Notes under the pieces: model-generated
Database searches by the model: none
The model's input: only the letters and a program-made list of their open reading frames with translations
Told to the model about the DNA's origin: nothing
Shown: in pieces, positions 1-8,950 of the stretch
How the letters are laid out: each line of letters begins with the position of its first letter
How positions within the stretch are numbered: position 1 is the stretch's first letter
Program-made: the position numbers and the translations under genes
Source of the DNA: Bradyrhizobium sp. WBOS07
GTDB lineage: Bacteria; Pseudomonadota; Alphaproteobacteria; Rhizobiales; Xanthobacteraceae
Assembly (NCBI RefSeq): GCF_024585165.1
Contig: NZ_CP029008.1
Location: 6,033,501-6,097,500, forward strand
DNA: 64,000 bases
Reading direction: 5' to 3'

Positions 1-1
1 A

Positions 2-787
2 TTGGCCATGCTGGGCTATGGCATCGCGGGCGCGGTCTCGCCCTATCTCGGCGTCGTGCTGCGCGAGCACGATGCGCGGCTGCCGTTCGTGATCTCGAGC
101 GTGGTGCTGCTGTTGACGGCGCTCGGCCTGTCCCGCATCGAGCATGACGTGGCGGGCGATACCGCGCCGCCGAAGCCGGACGAGGCGGCAAAACCGCTCG
201 GCCTCGTCCCGGTCGCCTTCATCGTCGCCATGGTCGCGCTCGCCCTCGGCTACCAGCTGCACTTCGCCGTGAACAGCGCGCCGTCCTACTTGCGGTTCGC
301 CGCCCCCGGTGAATTGCAATGGCTGATGCCGGTGTTCTGGATCGGCTTCAACATTGCGATGTTTCCGGCGAGCATCGTCGTCAGGCATCGCGGCGGCCTG
401 ATCGTGATGGGCGCCGCCGGATTGCTCGGCGCGGCCGCGGTCGTGGCGGCGGAGCTTGCCGGCAGTCTCAACACGCTGATCGCGGCGCAGTTTCTCGCCG
501 GTGCCGCCTGGGGCTGCATGCTCATGAGCGCGGTCTCGGCGGCGCTCGCGATCGGCTCGACCGGCGCGGAAGGCAAGGTCACGGGGCTGGTCTTCTCCGC
601 GCTCGCGCTCGGCACGTTTGCGCGCATGGCGGCCGTCGCCGGCGGTTTGCAGAAGATGCCCGAATATGCCCCGCTGCTGCACTGGACGCCGGTCGCCTGC
701 TGGTCGGTTGCAGGCGCCGGCCTGCTGGTGATCGCAGCGGCGCGACTACAGGGCCGGTCCGGTCTCAAGGCTTCGGCGGGTGGATGA
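2..787 (+). CDS. MFS transporter, C-terminal part (partial)
   Basis: The gene enters from outside the window, so only about 261 C-terminal residues are visible. They form a series of hydrophobic membrane segments separated by short basic loops (for example VVRHRGG), with a longer polar loop at about residues 48-68 typical of the central cytoplasmic loop of major facilitator proteins. This gives roughly one and a half helix bundles. The overall look resembles the YbfB/YjiJ branch of MFS, but the substrate cannot be read. It converges on and overlaps by about 23 bp the ThDP-enzyme gene on the other strand. The true start lies upstream. Confidence 0.75.
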   Translation: MAMLGYGIAGAVSPYLGVVLREHDARLPFVISSVVLLLTALGLSRIEHDVAGDTAPPKPDEAAKPLGLVPVAFIVAMVALALGYQLHFAVNSAPSYLRFAAPGELQWLMPVFWIGFNIAMFPASIVVRHRGGLIVMGAAGLLGAAAVVAAELAGSLNTLIAAQFLAGAAWGCMLMSAVSAALAIGSTGAEGKVTGLVFSALALGTFARMAAVAGGLQKMPEYAPLLHWTPVACWSVAGAGLLVIAAARLQGRSGLKASAGG

Positions 788-2402
788 ACGCCCAGGGACT
801 GACTTCCGAATCCCGCGGCACTTCCACCGAGATCAGATACGGTCCGCTGTGGCTGAGCGCCTTCTCCAGCACGGACTTGAACTGATCCGGCGCGGTGACG
901 CGCGCAGCCGCGACGCCGAACGACTCCGCGAGCTTGACGAAATCCGGATTGACGAGATCGGAAGCCACCACGCGGCCGTCGAAGCGTTCGCGCTGGTCGC
1001 GGCGGACATTGCCGTAGGCGTTGTTGTTGAACACCAGCGTCACGACGCCGATGTTGAACTGCACGGCCGTGGCAAGCTCCTGCACGCCGAACATGAAGCC
1101 GCCGTCGCCGGTGATGGCGACCACGGGCTTGTCGGGATTGGCGACCTTGGCACCAAGCGCGGTCGGAAAGCCCGAGCCGAGCGTGCCCTGGTAGCCCGAG
1201 GTGATGAAGGTGCGCGGCTGGTAGACCGGAAAACCGTACCAGGAGGCGAAACCGACCTGAGACAATTCGTCGGTCACGATCGCATTCGCCGGCAGCACCT
1301 CGCGCAGGATGTCGAGATATGCCATCTGCGGCTGGATGCGCTGAATCTCCGCTTGCGCGGCCGCGGTGGCCTCGCGGATCGCCTCCCGCCGGCCGCGGGT
1401 GCGCGCATAGCCGGCCTTTTTCACCGCCGTGACGAGATCTGCCGTACCGGCCCTGGCGTCGGCAACGATCGACGCATCGGACGTGACCCGGCGCATCTCG
1501 ACCGGGTCGATATCGATGCGGATGGATTTGAGCCCGCTCGGCTGATAGGGCCAGCGGAAGCCGGATGCCGGCAGCTCGGCGCGGGTGCCGATTGCGATCA
1601 TCAAGTCGGTTGCCGGCCAGAGCTTGTAGGCCGCGGCCATGGTCAGGCCGAGCTCGTGCGCGTTGGAGACGATGCCCCGCCCGCTGCGGAAGGCGACGAC
1701 GGGCGCATCGATCATCTCGGCGAGCTCGAGGATCTCCTTGCCGGCCTCGATCGCGCCGCTGCCGACGAAGATCATCGGCGCCTTGCTGGCCTTGATCAGC
1801 GCGGCCGCCTGCTTCACCAGATCGGGGTCGGGTTGCGGGGCGGGCAGCGGCTCGAGCACCTGCGCAGCGCCGGTGTCCGCGCGCTGGGTGAAGACGTCCC
1901 AAGGCATCTCGACCGAGGCGGGGCCGCGCCGCCCGGACATCATCTCCTGGAACGCGCGCGCCACGATTGTCGGCGCGTTGTCGGGATATTCGATCCGGTC
2001 GGCCCATTTCACATAGGTGCGCAAGGTCGCGAGCTGATCCGGCATCTCGTGCAGATGGCCGCGGCCCTTGCCCAGAAACTGCGTCGGCACCTGGCCGGTG
2101 ACGCACAGCACCGGTTCGTTGCAGCCGAACGCGGTCAGCAGCGCCGCGCTGGCGTTGAGCACGCCGGGGCCAGGCACCACGCTGAACACGCCGGGCCGGC
2201 CGCTGGAGCGCGCATAGCCGAAGGCCATGTAGCCGCAGGCCTGCTCGTGCCGTGCACCGATCACCTTGAGCTGGGCCTGGTGAAAGGCGTCGAACAGGCC
2301 GTAGACCTGCGCGCCGGGCAGGCCGAACACGGTATCGACGCCGTGGGCGACCAGGCCGCTTACGATTGCTTCGCCGCCGGTGAGGGTGGTCATTGCGCTC
2401 AT
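765..2402 (-). CDS. Thiamine diphosphate-dependent enzyme (acetolactate synthase-like)
   Basis: About 545 residues, the usual size for the ThDP decarboxylase/acetolactate synthase superfamily. The N-terminal domain has the activating glutamate in ARHEQACGYMA. The central domain is the Rossmann-like ThDP middle domain. The C-terminal domain has the cofactor motif beginning GDGGFMFG and ending NNNAYGN, the classic GDG-x(about 26)-NN. Such enzymes decarboxylate or ligate 2-oxo acids; the exact substrate is not predictable, and a biosynthetic acetolactate synthase is unlikely without a small-subunit gene. I start at the ATG at 2402 (MSAMTTLTGG); the ATG at 2393 is an alternative. It lies about 70 bp downstream of hpaF on the same strand, so it may be cotranscribed with the hpaHF genes. 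Confidence 0.85.
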   Translation of the reverse strand: MSAMTTLTGGEAIVSGLVAHGVDTVFGLPGAQVYGLFDAFHQAQLKVIGARHEQACGYMAFGYARSSGRPGVFSVVPGPGVLNASAALLTAFGCNEPVLCVTGQVPTQFLGKGRGHLHEMPDQLATLRTYVKWADRIEYPDNAPTIVARAFQEMMSGRRGPASVEMPWDVFTQRADTGAAQVLEPLPAPQPDPDLVKQAAALIKASKAPMIFVGSGAIEAGKEILELAEMIDAPVVAFRSGRGIVSNAHELGLTMAAAYKLWPATDLMIAIGTRAELPASGFRWPYQPSGLKSIRIDIDPVEMRRVTSDASIVADARAGTADLVTAVKKAGYARTRGRREAIREATAAAQAEIQRIQPQMAYLDILREVLPANAIVTDELSQVGFASWYGFPVYQPRTFITSGYQGTLGSGFPTALGAKVANPDKPVVAITGDGGFMFGVQELATAVQFNIGVVTLVFNNNAYGNVRRDQRERFDGRVVASDLVNPDFVKLAESFGVAAARVTAPDQFKSVLEKALSHSGPYLISVEVPRDSEVSPWAFIHPPKP

Positions 2403-2474
2403 CCACTTCAATTGAGGTTCAGGAATCCTCGCCGCCGCCATTTTGGCAGAACCCGCCCGCGGCTTCGAGCAACA

Positions 2475-2873
2475 TCAGCCCGCCTGGGCTTCCGCCTTCA
2501 GGGCGTCGTGGATGTTGTTCCGCTTCCAGCTGGTGTCCTTGTCGTTGATCTGCATGTCGAACGACAGGGCGAACTTGCCGGCGGCAAAGACCGGATCGAG
2601 ATGGCGGGAGAGCGCCTGGAAAACGTGCTCGCCGGCCTGCTGCCGCGTCTTGAGGTCGCGGCCCTCGCCGATGCGCAGCACCATGTCGAGAAAGGCGTAG
2701 TCCTGCCTGCCGTCGGCAACCGCATAATGCTCGCAGCGGATGGCGCGCACGCGGATGCCGCCGAGCGGGAAGATGCCGGTCTCGCTGGCTGCCTTGCGCA
2801 CCACCTCACACACCAGCTTCATATCGAGACGGCCGTCGAGATTGGCCGAATATTCGATCGTGAAATGCGGCAT
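2475..2873 (-). CDS. hpaF: 5-carboxymethyl-2-hydroxymuconate isomerase
   Basis: 132 residues, close to the roughly 126 of E. coli HpaF. The mature protein would begin PHFTIEYS, giving the N-terminal catalytic proline of the tautomerase superfamily. It isomerizes 5-carboxymethyl-2-hydroxymuconate in the homoprotocatechuate (3,4-dihydroxyphenylacetate) meta-cleavage pathway, in the cytoplasm. The ATG at 2873 has an upstream GAGG at good spacing and preserves Pro after Met; longer in-frame extensions are arginine-rich shadow of the neighbour. It follows hpaH by 22 bp on the same strand, so the two are probably one operon. Confidence 0.9.
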   Translation of the reverse strand: MPHFTIEYSANLDGRLDMKLVCEVVRKAASETGIFPLGGIRVRAIRCEHYAVADGRQDYAFLDMVLRIGEGRDLKTRQQAGEHVFQALSRHLDPVFAAGKFALSFDMQINDKDTSWKRNNIHDALKAEAQAG

Positions 2874-2895
2874 CGCGGTTTCCTCGTTGTGCCTC

Positions 2896-3702
2896 TTAAG
2901 CGAAGTAGCAGCTGACCGAGCCGTAGGCGCCATAATCGGCCTGAATTGTGTCGCCCTTGCGGGTCTCGATCGGACGGATGAAGGAGCCCGCAAGCACGAC
3001 CTGACCCGGTTCGAGCGCCAGCCCGAGCGGCGCGATCTTGTTGGCGAGCCAGGCGACCGCGGTCGCGGGATGATTGAGCACGCCGGCGGCGAGGCCGGTC
3101 TCCTCGAGCTGACCGTTCTTGAAACACAGCGCCCCGATCCAGCGCAGGTCTGCGTCGAGCGGGCGGATCGGTCGGCCCCCGAGCACGATGCCGGCATTCG
3201 CCGCGTTGTCGGCAATGGTGTCGAAAATCTTCCGCGTCGCTTTGGTCTTGGGATCGACGCGCTCGATCCGCGTGTCCAGGATTTCCAGTGCCGGCACGAC
3301 GAAGTCGGTGGCGTTGAGCACGTCGAACAGCGTGCAGTCCGGGCCCGAAAGGCGCTTGCTCATGACGAAGGCCAGCTCGGCTTCGACCCGCGTCGCGATG
3401 AAGCGCTCGGTCGGAATGATCCCGCCGTCGGCAAAGAACATGTCGTCGAGCAGCACGCCGGAATCCGGTTCGTCGATGTTGAGCGCGCTCTGCATCGCCT
3501 TCGAGGTCAGGCCGATCTTGTGGCCCCTGACGATCCGCCCCTCCGCGATCTTGACATCGACCCAGGCCTTCTGAATCGCGTAAGCGTCAGTGATGGTGAT
3601 ATCAGGGAAATCCTGTGAGAGCTGCCGGATCTGCGTGCGGGTGCTCTCCGCCTGGTGCAGACGCCTCGCGCAAGCTTGGATATCGTCGTGGGAAAGCGCC
3701 AT
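2896..3702 (-). CDS. hpaH: 2-oxo-hepta-3-ene-1,7-dioate hydratase
   Basis: 268 residues, the normal length for HpaH/HpcG and related 2-oxopent-4-enoate hydratases of the fumarylacetoacetase superfamily. Metal-binding carboxylates fit the ExE of RVEAELAFV and the following ALEILDTRIE. It hydrates 2-oxohept-3-enedioate to 4-hydroxy-2-oxoheptanedioate, the substrate of HpaI. It is the first gene of a leftward unit (hpaH, hpaF, then probably the ThDP enzyme) and diverges from hpaR across a 111-bp gap holding a perfect palindrome, so HpaR probably controls it. Confidence 0.9.
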   Translation of the reverse strand: MALSHDDIQACARRLHQAESTRTQIRQLSQDFPDITITDAYAIQKAWVDVKIAEGRIVRGHKIGLTSKAMQSALNIDEPDSGVLLDDMFFADGGIIPTERFIATRVEAELAFVMSKRLSGPDCTLFDVLNATDFVVPALEILDTRIERVDPKTKATRKIFDTIADNAANAGIVLGGRPIRPLDADLRWIGALCFKNGQLEETGLAAGVLNHPATAVAWLANKIAPLGLALEPGQVVLAGSFIRPIETRKGDTIQADYGAYGSVSCYFA

Positions 3703-3736
3703 TTGCCATCTTACGAATTGAGGTGCGGGGAGATGC

Positions 3737-3748
3737 TTAACATGTTAA
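3737..3748. promoter_or_regulatory. Candidate HpaR operator palindrome
   Basis: TTAACATGTTAA is a perfect 12-bp palindrome in the 111-bp gap between divergent hpaH and hpaR. MarR-type regulators bind such dyads next to their own gene, so it is the likely site through which HpaR represses both directions. Binding is inferred. Confidence 0.6.
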
Positions 3749-3813
3749 ATGAATGCGTCAAACCCCGTTCCGGTTTGCTGCACCGCAAACTTGCCGCGGT
3801 TTGAAAGGGCACC

Positions 3814-4332
3814 ATGGTGAAGAAGCCGGTTGATCCAGCGAGCGGAAGCGCGCCCGCCGCGCGCCAGGTGCCGATGCGCGATTTCTCGCGCTCGCTGCCG
3901 ATGTCGCTGCTGCGAGCCCGCGAGGCGGTGATGCGGCAGTTTCGCCCCTCGCTGCGCCAGCACGGCTTGACCGAGCAGCAATGGCGTATCCTGCGCGCGC
4001 TGGCGGCGATCGAAGCGGTGGAGGTCACGGAACTCGCGCGTACGGCGTTCCTGCTCGGACCCAGCCTGTCGCGCATCCTGCGCGATCTCGAAGCGCGTAA
4101 TCTGATCGAGCGCAAGACGGCGAAAGCGGACCAGCGCCGCAGCATGGTCTCGATCTCGAAAGAGGGGGTGAAGCTGATGGCCGCCGTGGCGCCGAATTCG
4201 GAGGCGATCTACGCCGAGATCACGCGACGCTTTGGCGCGCACAAGCTCGTCGAATTGCAGGACATGCTGGGCGAGCTCGAACATAGTCTTGCCGGGCTCG
4301 GAAGCGCGGACGATACCCTCGCGGAGGGATGA
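3814..4332 (+). CDS. hpaR: MarR-family homoprotocatechuate regulator
   Basis: 172 residues with a winged helix-turn-helix of the MarR type: residues about 50-110 contain LTEQQWRILRALAAIE, the recognition region LLGPSLSRILRDLE, and the wing AKADQRRSMVSIS. The N-terminus (MRDFSRSLPMSLLRARE) is the signature start of HpaR proteins, which repress homoprotocatechuate genes until the aromatic inducer binds. It lies between hpaH (divergent) and hpaI (same direction, 105 bp downstream), fitting local control of both. The ATG at 3814 is preceded by an AAAGGG ribosome-binding site. Confidence 0.88.
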   Translation: MVKKPVDPASGSAPAARQVPMRDFSRSLPMSLLRAREAVMRQFRPSLRQHGLTEQQWRILRALAAIEAVEVTELARTAFLLGPSLSRILRDLEARNLIERKTAKADQRRSMVSISKEGVKLMAAVAPNSEAIYAEITRRFGAHKLVELQDMLGELEHSLAGLGSADDTLAEG

Positions 4333-4437
4333 CCCCAGATATGCGTGCGTGCGCGGCGAGAGCCATGGACATTCACGCTTTTTTTCGCTCAAAGTGCGGC
4401 CCAACCCGATCGGGCGCAACAGGGAAGGAAAGGCAAC

Positions 4438-5214
4438 GTGGCGAACAAAGTCAAAGAGATCTGGAAGTCGGGCAAGGCCGTGGTCAACGCATGGCTTGCG
4501 ATTCCCTCCGGCTTCTCGGCCGAGATGATCGCGCAATGCGGCTTCGACAGCGTCACCGTCGACATGCAGCATGGCGTGCAGGATTATCTGTCCATGGTGC
4601 AGTGCTTCCAGGCGATGGACAAGCATCCGATCACGCCGATGGTCCGCGTGCCCTGGAACGAGCCCGGCATCATCGGCAAGGTGCTCGACGGCGGCGCCTA
4701 TGGCGTGATCTGCCCGATGGTCAATACGCCGCAGGAAGCCAGAAACCTCGTTTCCTATGCCAAATATCCGCCGAAGGGCGTGCGCTCCAACGGTCCGATC
4801 CGCGCCGGCATGTACGGCACCGCGGGCTCCTACCAGAAGACGGCCAACGATGAGATCGTGCTGCTGCCGATGATGGAGACGCGGACCGCGGTCGAGAACA
4901 TGGAAGCGATCCTCGATGTCGAGGGCATTGACGGCGTCTATATCGGCCCGTCCGATCTCGGCTTCTCCTATGGCCTCGAGCCCAAGCTCGACCGCAGCGA
5001 GCCCGAGATCCTCGCGATCTACGAGAAGATCATCAAGGAATGCGGCAAGCGCGGCCTCAACCCGGGCATCCATTGCAGCGGCGCCGAAGGCGCAGCGCGG
5101 GCCATCAACATGGGCTTCAAGCTGGTGACGCTCTCGAACGAGGTCGGCCTGATGACGACCTACGCCAAGATGCAGGTCAATGCGACCCGCAAGGATGCGG
5201 GCGGCAAGGCCTGA
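4438..5214 (+). CDS. hpaI: 4-hydroxy-2-oxoheptanedioate aldolase, HpcH/HpaI family
   Basis: 258 residues, typical of class II pyruvate aldolases of the HpcH/HpaI family. Conserved stretches are VTVDMQHGVQDY near the N-terminus and GVYIGPSDLGFSYG in the metal and pyruvate pocket. The reaction cleaves 4-hydroxy-2-oxoheptanedioate to pyruvate and succinate semialdehyde, the last step after HpaH. I chose the GTG at 4438 because AGGGAAGGAAAGG sits just upstream and the protein then starts like the family; an ATG at 4345 would add an unconserved tail. Relatives also accept other 2-oxo-3-deoxy acids, which the neighbouring UxaA-type gene makes worth noting. Confidence 0.88.
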   Translation: MANKVKEIWKSGKAVVNAWLAIPSGFSAEMIAQCGFDSVTVDMQHGVQDYLSMVQCFQAMDKHPITPMVRVPWNEPGIIGKVLDGGAYGVICPMVNTPQEARNLVSYAKYPPKGVRSNGPIRAGMYGTAGSYQKTANDEIVLLPMMETRTAVENMEAILDVEGIDGVYIGPSDLGFSYGLEPKLDRSEPEILAIYEKIIKECGKRGLNPGIHCSGAEGAARAINMGFKLVTLSNEVGLMTTYAKMQVNATRKDAGGKA

Positions 5215-5220
5215 TCTCTC

Positions 5221-5342
5221 GTGTCCCGGACGCGATGCAGCGCGTAGCGCTGCTTCGCAGAGCCGGGACCCAGCTGCTTGCCTAACACGTGGGCCCCGGA
5301 TCTGCAGCGCACCGCTTTCGCGCTGCGCGGCGTCCGGGGCAC
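5221..5342. repeat. Dispersed palindromic repeat (GTGTCCCGGACG family), copy 1
   Basis: About 122 bp between hpaI and the uxaA-like gene, bounded by inverted ends GTGTCCCGGACG and CGTCCGGGGCAC. The middle is GC-rich with AGCGC and GAGCCGGGACC blocks. A second copy with the same ends lies at 50330-50485. The shared ends and intergenic location mark it as a dispersed element that could fold in the transcript and separate expression of the flanking genes. Confidence 0.75.
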
Positions 5343-5367
5343 GATCATTTCGATACAGGAGACCGCC

Positions 5368-6891
5368 ATGACCATCAGCCCCGTCATCCGCCTGCATCCC
5401 GATGATGGCGTGGTGATCGCGCGCGCCAGCCTGCCGCCGGGAACGATGGTGGCCGACGGCGTGACTACGGTCGAGCGCATTCCCTCAGGCCACAAGGTCG
5501 CAATCAAGCCGATCGCAACGGGCGAGCCGATCAAGCGCTACGGCCAGATCATCGGCTTTGCCACGCAGGCCATCGCGCCGGGCCAGCACGTGCACGTGCA
5601 GAATTGCGGCATGGGCGATTTCTCCAAGGACTACGCCTATTGCGTCGACGTCAAGCCGACGCCGAACTTCGACTTGCCGGCGACGTTCGAAGGCATCCGC
5701 CGCCCGGACGGCCGCGTCGCCACGCGCAATTACATTGGTATCCTCACCTCGGTGAATTGCAGCGCGCATGTCGCAAGCCTCGTCGCCGACGTCTTCAAGA
5801 AGAATCCCTTCACCGGCGACAACCCGCTCGCCGATTTCCCCAATGTCGACGGCGTGGTCGCGCTGACGCACAAGACCGGCTGCGGCATGACGCAGAACGA
5901 GCCGCTGGCGCTGCTCCGCCGCACGCTCGGCGGCTATGCGCGACACGTCAATTTCTCTCACGTCATCGTGCTCGGCCTCGGCTGCGAGGTGAACCAGATC
6001 GGCGGCCTGATGGAGGAGCAGAAGCTCGCCGGCCGCCTGCGCGCGATGGACATCCAGGAGGTCGGCGGCACCCGCAAGACCGTCGAAGCCGGCATCGCCT
6101 TCGTGCGCGAGGCGCTGGCCGACGCCAACAAGGTCAAGCGCGAAACCGTGCCGGCGAGCGAGCTCACCGTGGCCCTGCAATGCGGCGGCTCGGACGGCTA
6201 TTCCGGCGTGTCGGCCAATCCGGCGCTCGGCGCCGCCAGCGATCTCATCGTCCGCCATGGCGGCACCGTGATCCTGTCGGAGACGCCGGAGACCTACGGC
6301 GCCGAGCATCTCTTGACGCGCCGCGCCGTCAGCCGCGAGGTCGGCGAGAAGCTGGTCGACCTCATGCGCTGGTGGGACGAATACACCACGCGCGAAGGCG
6401 CCGAGATGAACGCCAATCCGAGCCCCGGCAACAAGGCCGGCGGCCTCACCACCATTCTGGAGAAGTCGCTCGGCGCGATGGCCAAGGCCGGCACCACCAA
6501 TCTCGTCGAGGTGCTGCGCTACGCCGAGCCCATCACCAAGAAGGGCTTCGTGTTCATGGACACGCCCGGCTACGATCCGGTCGCCGCCACCGGCCAGGTC
6601 GCAGGCGGCGCAAATCTGGTCTGCTTCACCACGGGCCGCGGCAGCGTATTCGGCTGCAAGCCGGCGCCCTCGATCAAGCTCGCCACCAACACGCCGATGT
6701 ACAAGCGCATGGAAGAGGACATGGACGTCAATTGCGGCACCATCCTCGAAGGCGAGGAGAGCGTCGAAGAATGCGGTCGGCGCATTTTCGATCTCATCCT
6801 CGAGACGGCTTCGGGACGGCGGACCAAGAGCGAGAGCTTCGATTTCGGCGGCGCCGAGTTCGCGCCCTGGGTGCTTGGCGCGACGATGTAG
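5368..6891 (+). CDS. UxaA/GarD-family sugar-acid dehydratase
   Basis: 507 residues with the two-part build of altronate/galactarate dehydratases: an N-terminal SAF domain (residues about 10-95) and a long UxaA catalytic domain with conserved HKTGCGM, GLGCEVNQIGG, CGGSDGYSGVSANPA and FTTGRGSVFGCKPAPS. The cysteines in these motifs fit the metal or iron-sulfur site of the family. Enzymes of this family dehydrate altronate, galactarate or similar sugar acids to 2-keto-3-deoxy products in the cytoplasm; the substrate here is not certain. The ATG at 5368 follows CAGGAGACC. The upstream hpaI-type aldolase could in principle act on its product, but a repeat separates them. Confidence 0.85.
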   Translation: MTISPVIRLHPDDGVVIARASLPPGTMVADGVTTVERIPSGHKVAIKPIATGEPIKRYGQIIGFATQAIAPGQHVHVQNCGMGDFSKDYAYCVDVKPTPNFDLPATFEGIRRPDGRVATRNYIGILTSVNCSAHVASLVADVFKKNPFTGDNPLADFPNVDGVVALTHKTGCGMTQNEPLALLRRTLGGYARHVNFSHVIVLGLGCEVNQIGGLMEEQKLAGRLRAMDIQEVGGTRKTVEAGIAFVREALADANKVKRETVPASELTVALQCGGSDGYSGVSANPALGAASDLIVRHGGTVILSETPETYGAEHLLTRRAVSREVGEKLVDLMRWWDEYTTREGAEMNANPSPGNKAGGLTTILEKSLGAMAKAGTTNLVEVLRYAEPITKKGFVFMDTPGYDPVAATGQVAGGANLVCFTTGRGSVFGCKPAPSIKLATNTPMYKRMEEDMDVNCGTILEGEESVEECGRRIFDLILETASGRRTKSESFDFGGAEFAPWVLGATM

Positions 6892-7109
6892 TCGCGCCGG
6901 GCGCAATCGCGACGCAGTCGCAATTGGTTGAAGTGATAAGCGACGGGGATGGTTGCCCGCAACGCAATCATCGCTCGCTAAGTAATGATACGGAGACAGA
7001 CGCCTCCCGTGCGGTTCCCGAACTTACATCTGATTAACACTGTTCCCTTAGACAGAAGCGGTGCGGCTCCACGATGTGGTGGGCCGGCCTTTGTCCAAGG
7101 ATGGAAACG

Positions 7110-7628
7110 ATGCAAGCGATACGCCCCACTGGGGTGGAACATCTCCTCGGTGAGGAGGAGCTGATCGTATCGAAGACCGATCTCAAAGGCCGCATCACCT
7201 ACGCCAATGACGTCTTTCTCCGCATGGCGAAATACCCTTGGAAGGAGCTGATGGGCGCGCCCCACAGCCTGATCCGCCATCCGGACATGCCGCGCTGCGT
7301 CTTCAAGCTGCTGTGGGACACGCTCCAGGCCAAGCAGGAAATCTTCGCCTACGTCGTCAATCTCGCCGGGGACGGCAGCCATTATTGGGTGTTCGCCCAT
7401 GTCACCCCGACGTTCGATGATCGCGGTAACATCATCGGATACCATTCCAATCGACGCAGGCCCGATCCGGCGCCGGTCGAGAAAATCAAACCGATCTACA
7501 AGGCGCTCTGCGCGGAAGAGGCTCGCCACGCCAATGCCAAGGACGGCATGCGTGCGAGCTTCGACATGATGGTCGGTCTGCTCAAGCAAAACGGTGTCGC
7601 CTACGATGAATTTGTGCTCTCTCTCTAA
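7110..7628 (+). CDS. Aer-type PAS sensor protein (N-terminal half of a split aerotaxis receptor)
   Basis: 172 residues. Residues about 20-120 are a PAS domain closely like that of the aerotaxis receptor Aer: [14 protein letters not shown], the [12 protein letters not shown] segment and [13 protein letters not shown], all hallmarks of Aer PAS domains, which usually bind FAD. Start at the ATG at 7110, preceded by AAGGA. The end overlaps the start of the next gene by 23 bp in a different frame, and that gene supplies what Aer normally carries in one chain: a membrane hairpin and signalling domain. Probably it senses redox or oxygen state in the cytoplasm and passes it to that partner. Confidence 0.8.
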   Translation: MQAIRPTGVEHLLGEEELIVSKTDLKGRITYANDVFLRMAKYPWKELMGAPHSLIRHPDMPRCVFKLLWDTLQAKQEIFAYVVNLAGDGSHYWVFAHVTPTFDDRGNIIGYHSNRRRPDPAPVEKIKPIYKALCAEEARHANAKDGMRASFDMMVGLLKQNGVAYDEFVLSL

Positions 7629-8910
7629 GGCGCAGGGCGCGACTGCGGTCGCGTGCTTTCTCGCCGGCGTCGCGTTCGTCGGCTTGCTGCTCGGCTGGAG
7701 CGAAGCCATCTGTGCGGCGCCGCTCGGCGCGGCGATCCTGCTGCTTGGCTATTCCGCCTGGTGCCAGCATCGCGCCGCGGTGGCAGTCGATGAGGTCGCA
7801 GACGTTTGCCGCAAGGCGGCGCGCGGCGATCTCGAAGCGCGGATCCTGAGCGAGCGGCAGGCCGGGCGGATCGGCGCCATCCAGAAGTCGGTCAACGACA
7901 TGCTCGACATCACCGACGCCTTCGTCCGCGAGGCTTCGGCATCGATGGACTATGCCAGCCGCGGCAAGTATTTCCGCAAGATCCTCGCGCGCGGATTGCC
8001 CGGCTCGTTCCGCCGCTCGGCCACCGTGATCAATGCCGGCACCGACAGCCTGGGCCGCCGGGTCGTCGAGATCGCCGGCCTCGCCAATCAGTTCGGCACG
8101 CATCTCGACGAGGTTGCCGGCAGCCTCATGAGCGCCGCGACCGATCTGGAATCCGACGCTGGCCAGATGGCGGCCGCGGCGGAGGTGACCAACCGCCAGA
8201 CCTCCGGCATGCGCAGCGCGTCCGAGCAGGCCTCGAGCAACGTTGCGACGGTGGCGAGTGCCGCCGAACAGCTCGCGTCTTCGATCGCGGAGATCAGCGG
8301 CCAGGTGGCCGGCTCGACTGCGAGCACCGGTCGCGCCGTCGAGGAAGCCAATCGTGCCGGCAACGAAATTCGCTCCCTCGCGGAGGCCGCGCTGCGGATC
8401 GGCGACGTCGTCAAGCTGATCAGCGAGATCGCCTCGCAGACCAACCTTCTGGCGCTCAACGCCACGATCGAGGCGGCGCGGGCAGGCGAGGCCGGCCGCG
8501 GCTTCGCGGTCGTCGCCTCCGAGGTCAAGAGTCTCGCCAACCAGACCGCGAAGGCGACCGAGGAGATCAGCGCCAAGGTCGGCGAGATGCAGCAATCGAC
8601 GACCAATTCGGTCGCGGCCGTCGAGGCGATCGCCCAGACCATCGCCGAGATCGACGGCATCACCGCGAGCATTGCGGCCTCCATCCAGCAGCAGGGCTCC
8701 GCGACCCGCGAGATCGCCCGCAGCGTCCACGAGGCCTCCGCCGGCACCTCGCAGGTCTCCTCCAACGTGTCGGGCATCAGCGAAGCCGCCGCCGATACGG
8801 GCCGCGTCGCTGCCCGCGTCAACAGCGCCTCCGATCGCGTCCACGGCGAAGTCGAGACGCTCCGCCGCGAGGTGACGCAGTTCCTGCAACGGTTGACCTC
8901 GGCGGCGTAG
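7606..8910 (+). CDS. Methyl-accepting chemotaxis protein with membrane hairpin (Aer-like partner)
   Basis: About 434 residues. Two hydrophobic segments near residues 10-30 and 35-52 with almost no periplasmic loop form a membrane hairpin, followed by a HAMP-like stretch ([14 protein letters not shown]) and a cytoplasmic coiled-coil signalling domain with the MCP hairpin tip core ([20 protein letters not shown], then [15 protein letters not shown]). There is no periplasmic ligand domain, so input must come from a cytoplasmic sensor, most likely the overlapping PAS protein. The ATG at 7606 is chosen; a GTG at 7594 is possible. No strong ribosome-binding site is visible, which supports translational coupling to the upstream gene. 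Confidence 0.85.
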   Translation: MNLCSLSKAQGATAVACFLAGVAFVGLLLGWSEAICAAPLGAAILLLGYSAWCQHRAAVAVDEVADVCRKAARGDLEARILSERQAGRIGAIQKSVNDMLDITDAFVREASASMDYASRGKYFRKILARGLPGSFRRSATVINAGTDSLGRRVVEIAGLANQFGTHLDEVAGSLMSAATDLESDAGQMAAAAEVTNRQTSGMRSASEQASSNVATVASAAEQLASSIAEISGQVAGSTASTGRAVEEANRAGNEIRSLAEAALRIGDVVKLISEIASQTNLLALNATIEAARAGEAGRGFAVVASEVKSLANQTAKATEEISAKVGEMQQSTTNSVAAVEAIAQTIAEIDGITASIAASIQQQGSATREIARSVHEASAGTSQVSSNVSGISEAAADTGRVAARVNSASDRVHGEVETLRREVTQFLQRLTSAA

Positions 8911-8950
8911 GTCGCGCGATCGGGCGGACTCTATCCGCTGGCTCGGAATC

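Noticed and set aside
286..2406. 706-codon minus-strand frame overlapping the ThDP gene
   Set aside because: Arginine-rich frame-shifted shadow of the real gene, which has the cofactor motifs.
780..2915. Long open frame of 711 codons on the plus strand
   Set aside because: It runs antisense to the ThDP enzyme and hpaF, is rich in Arg, His, Gly and Ala without any domain motif, and reflects high-GC third-position bias.
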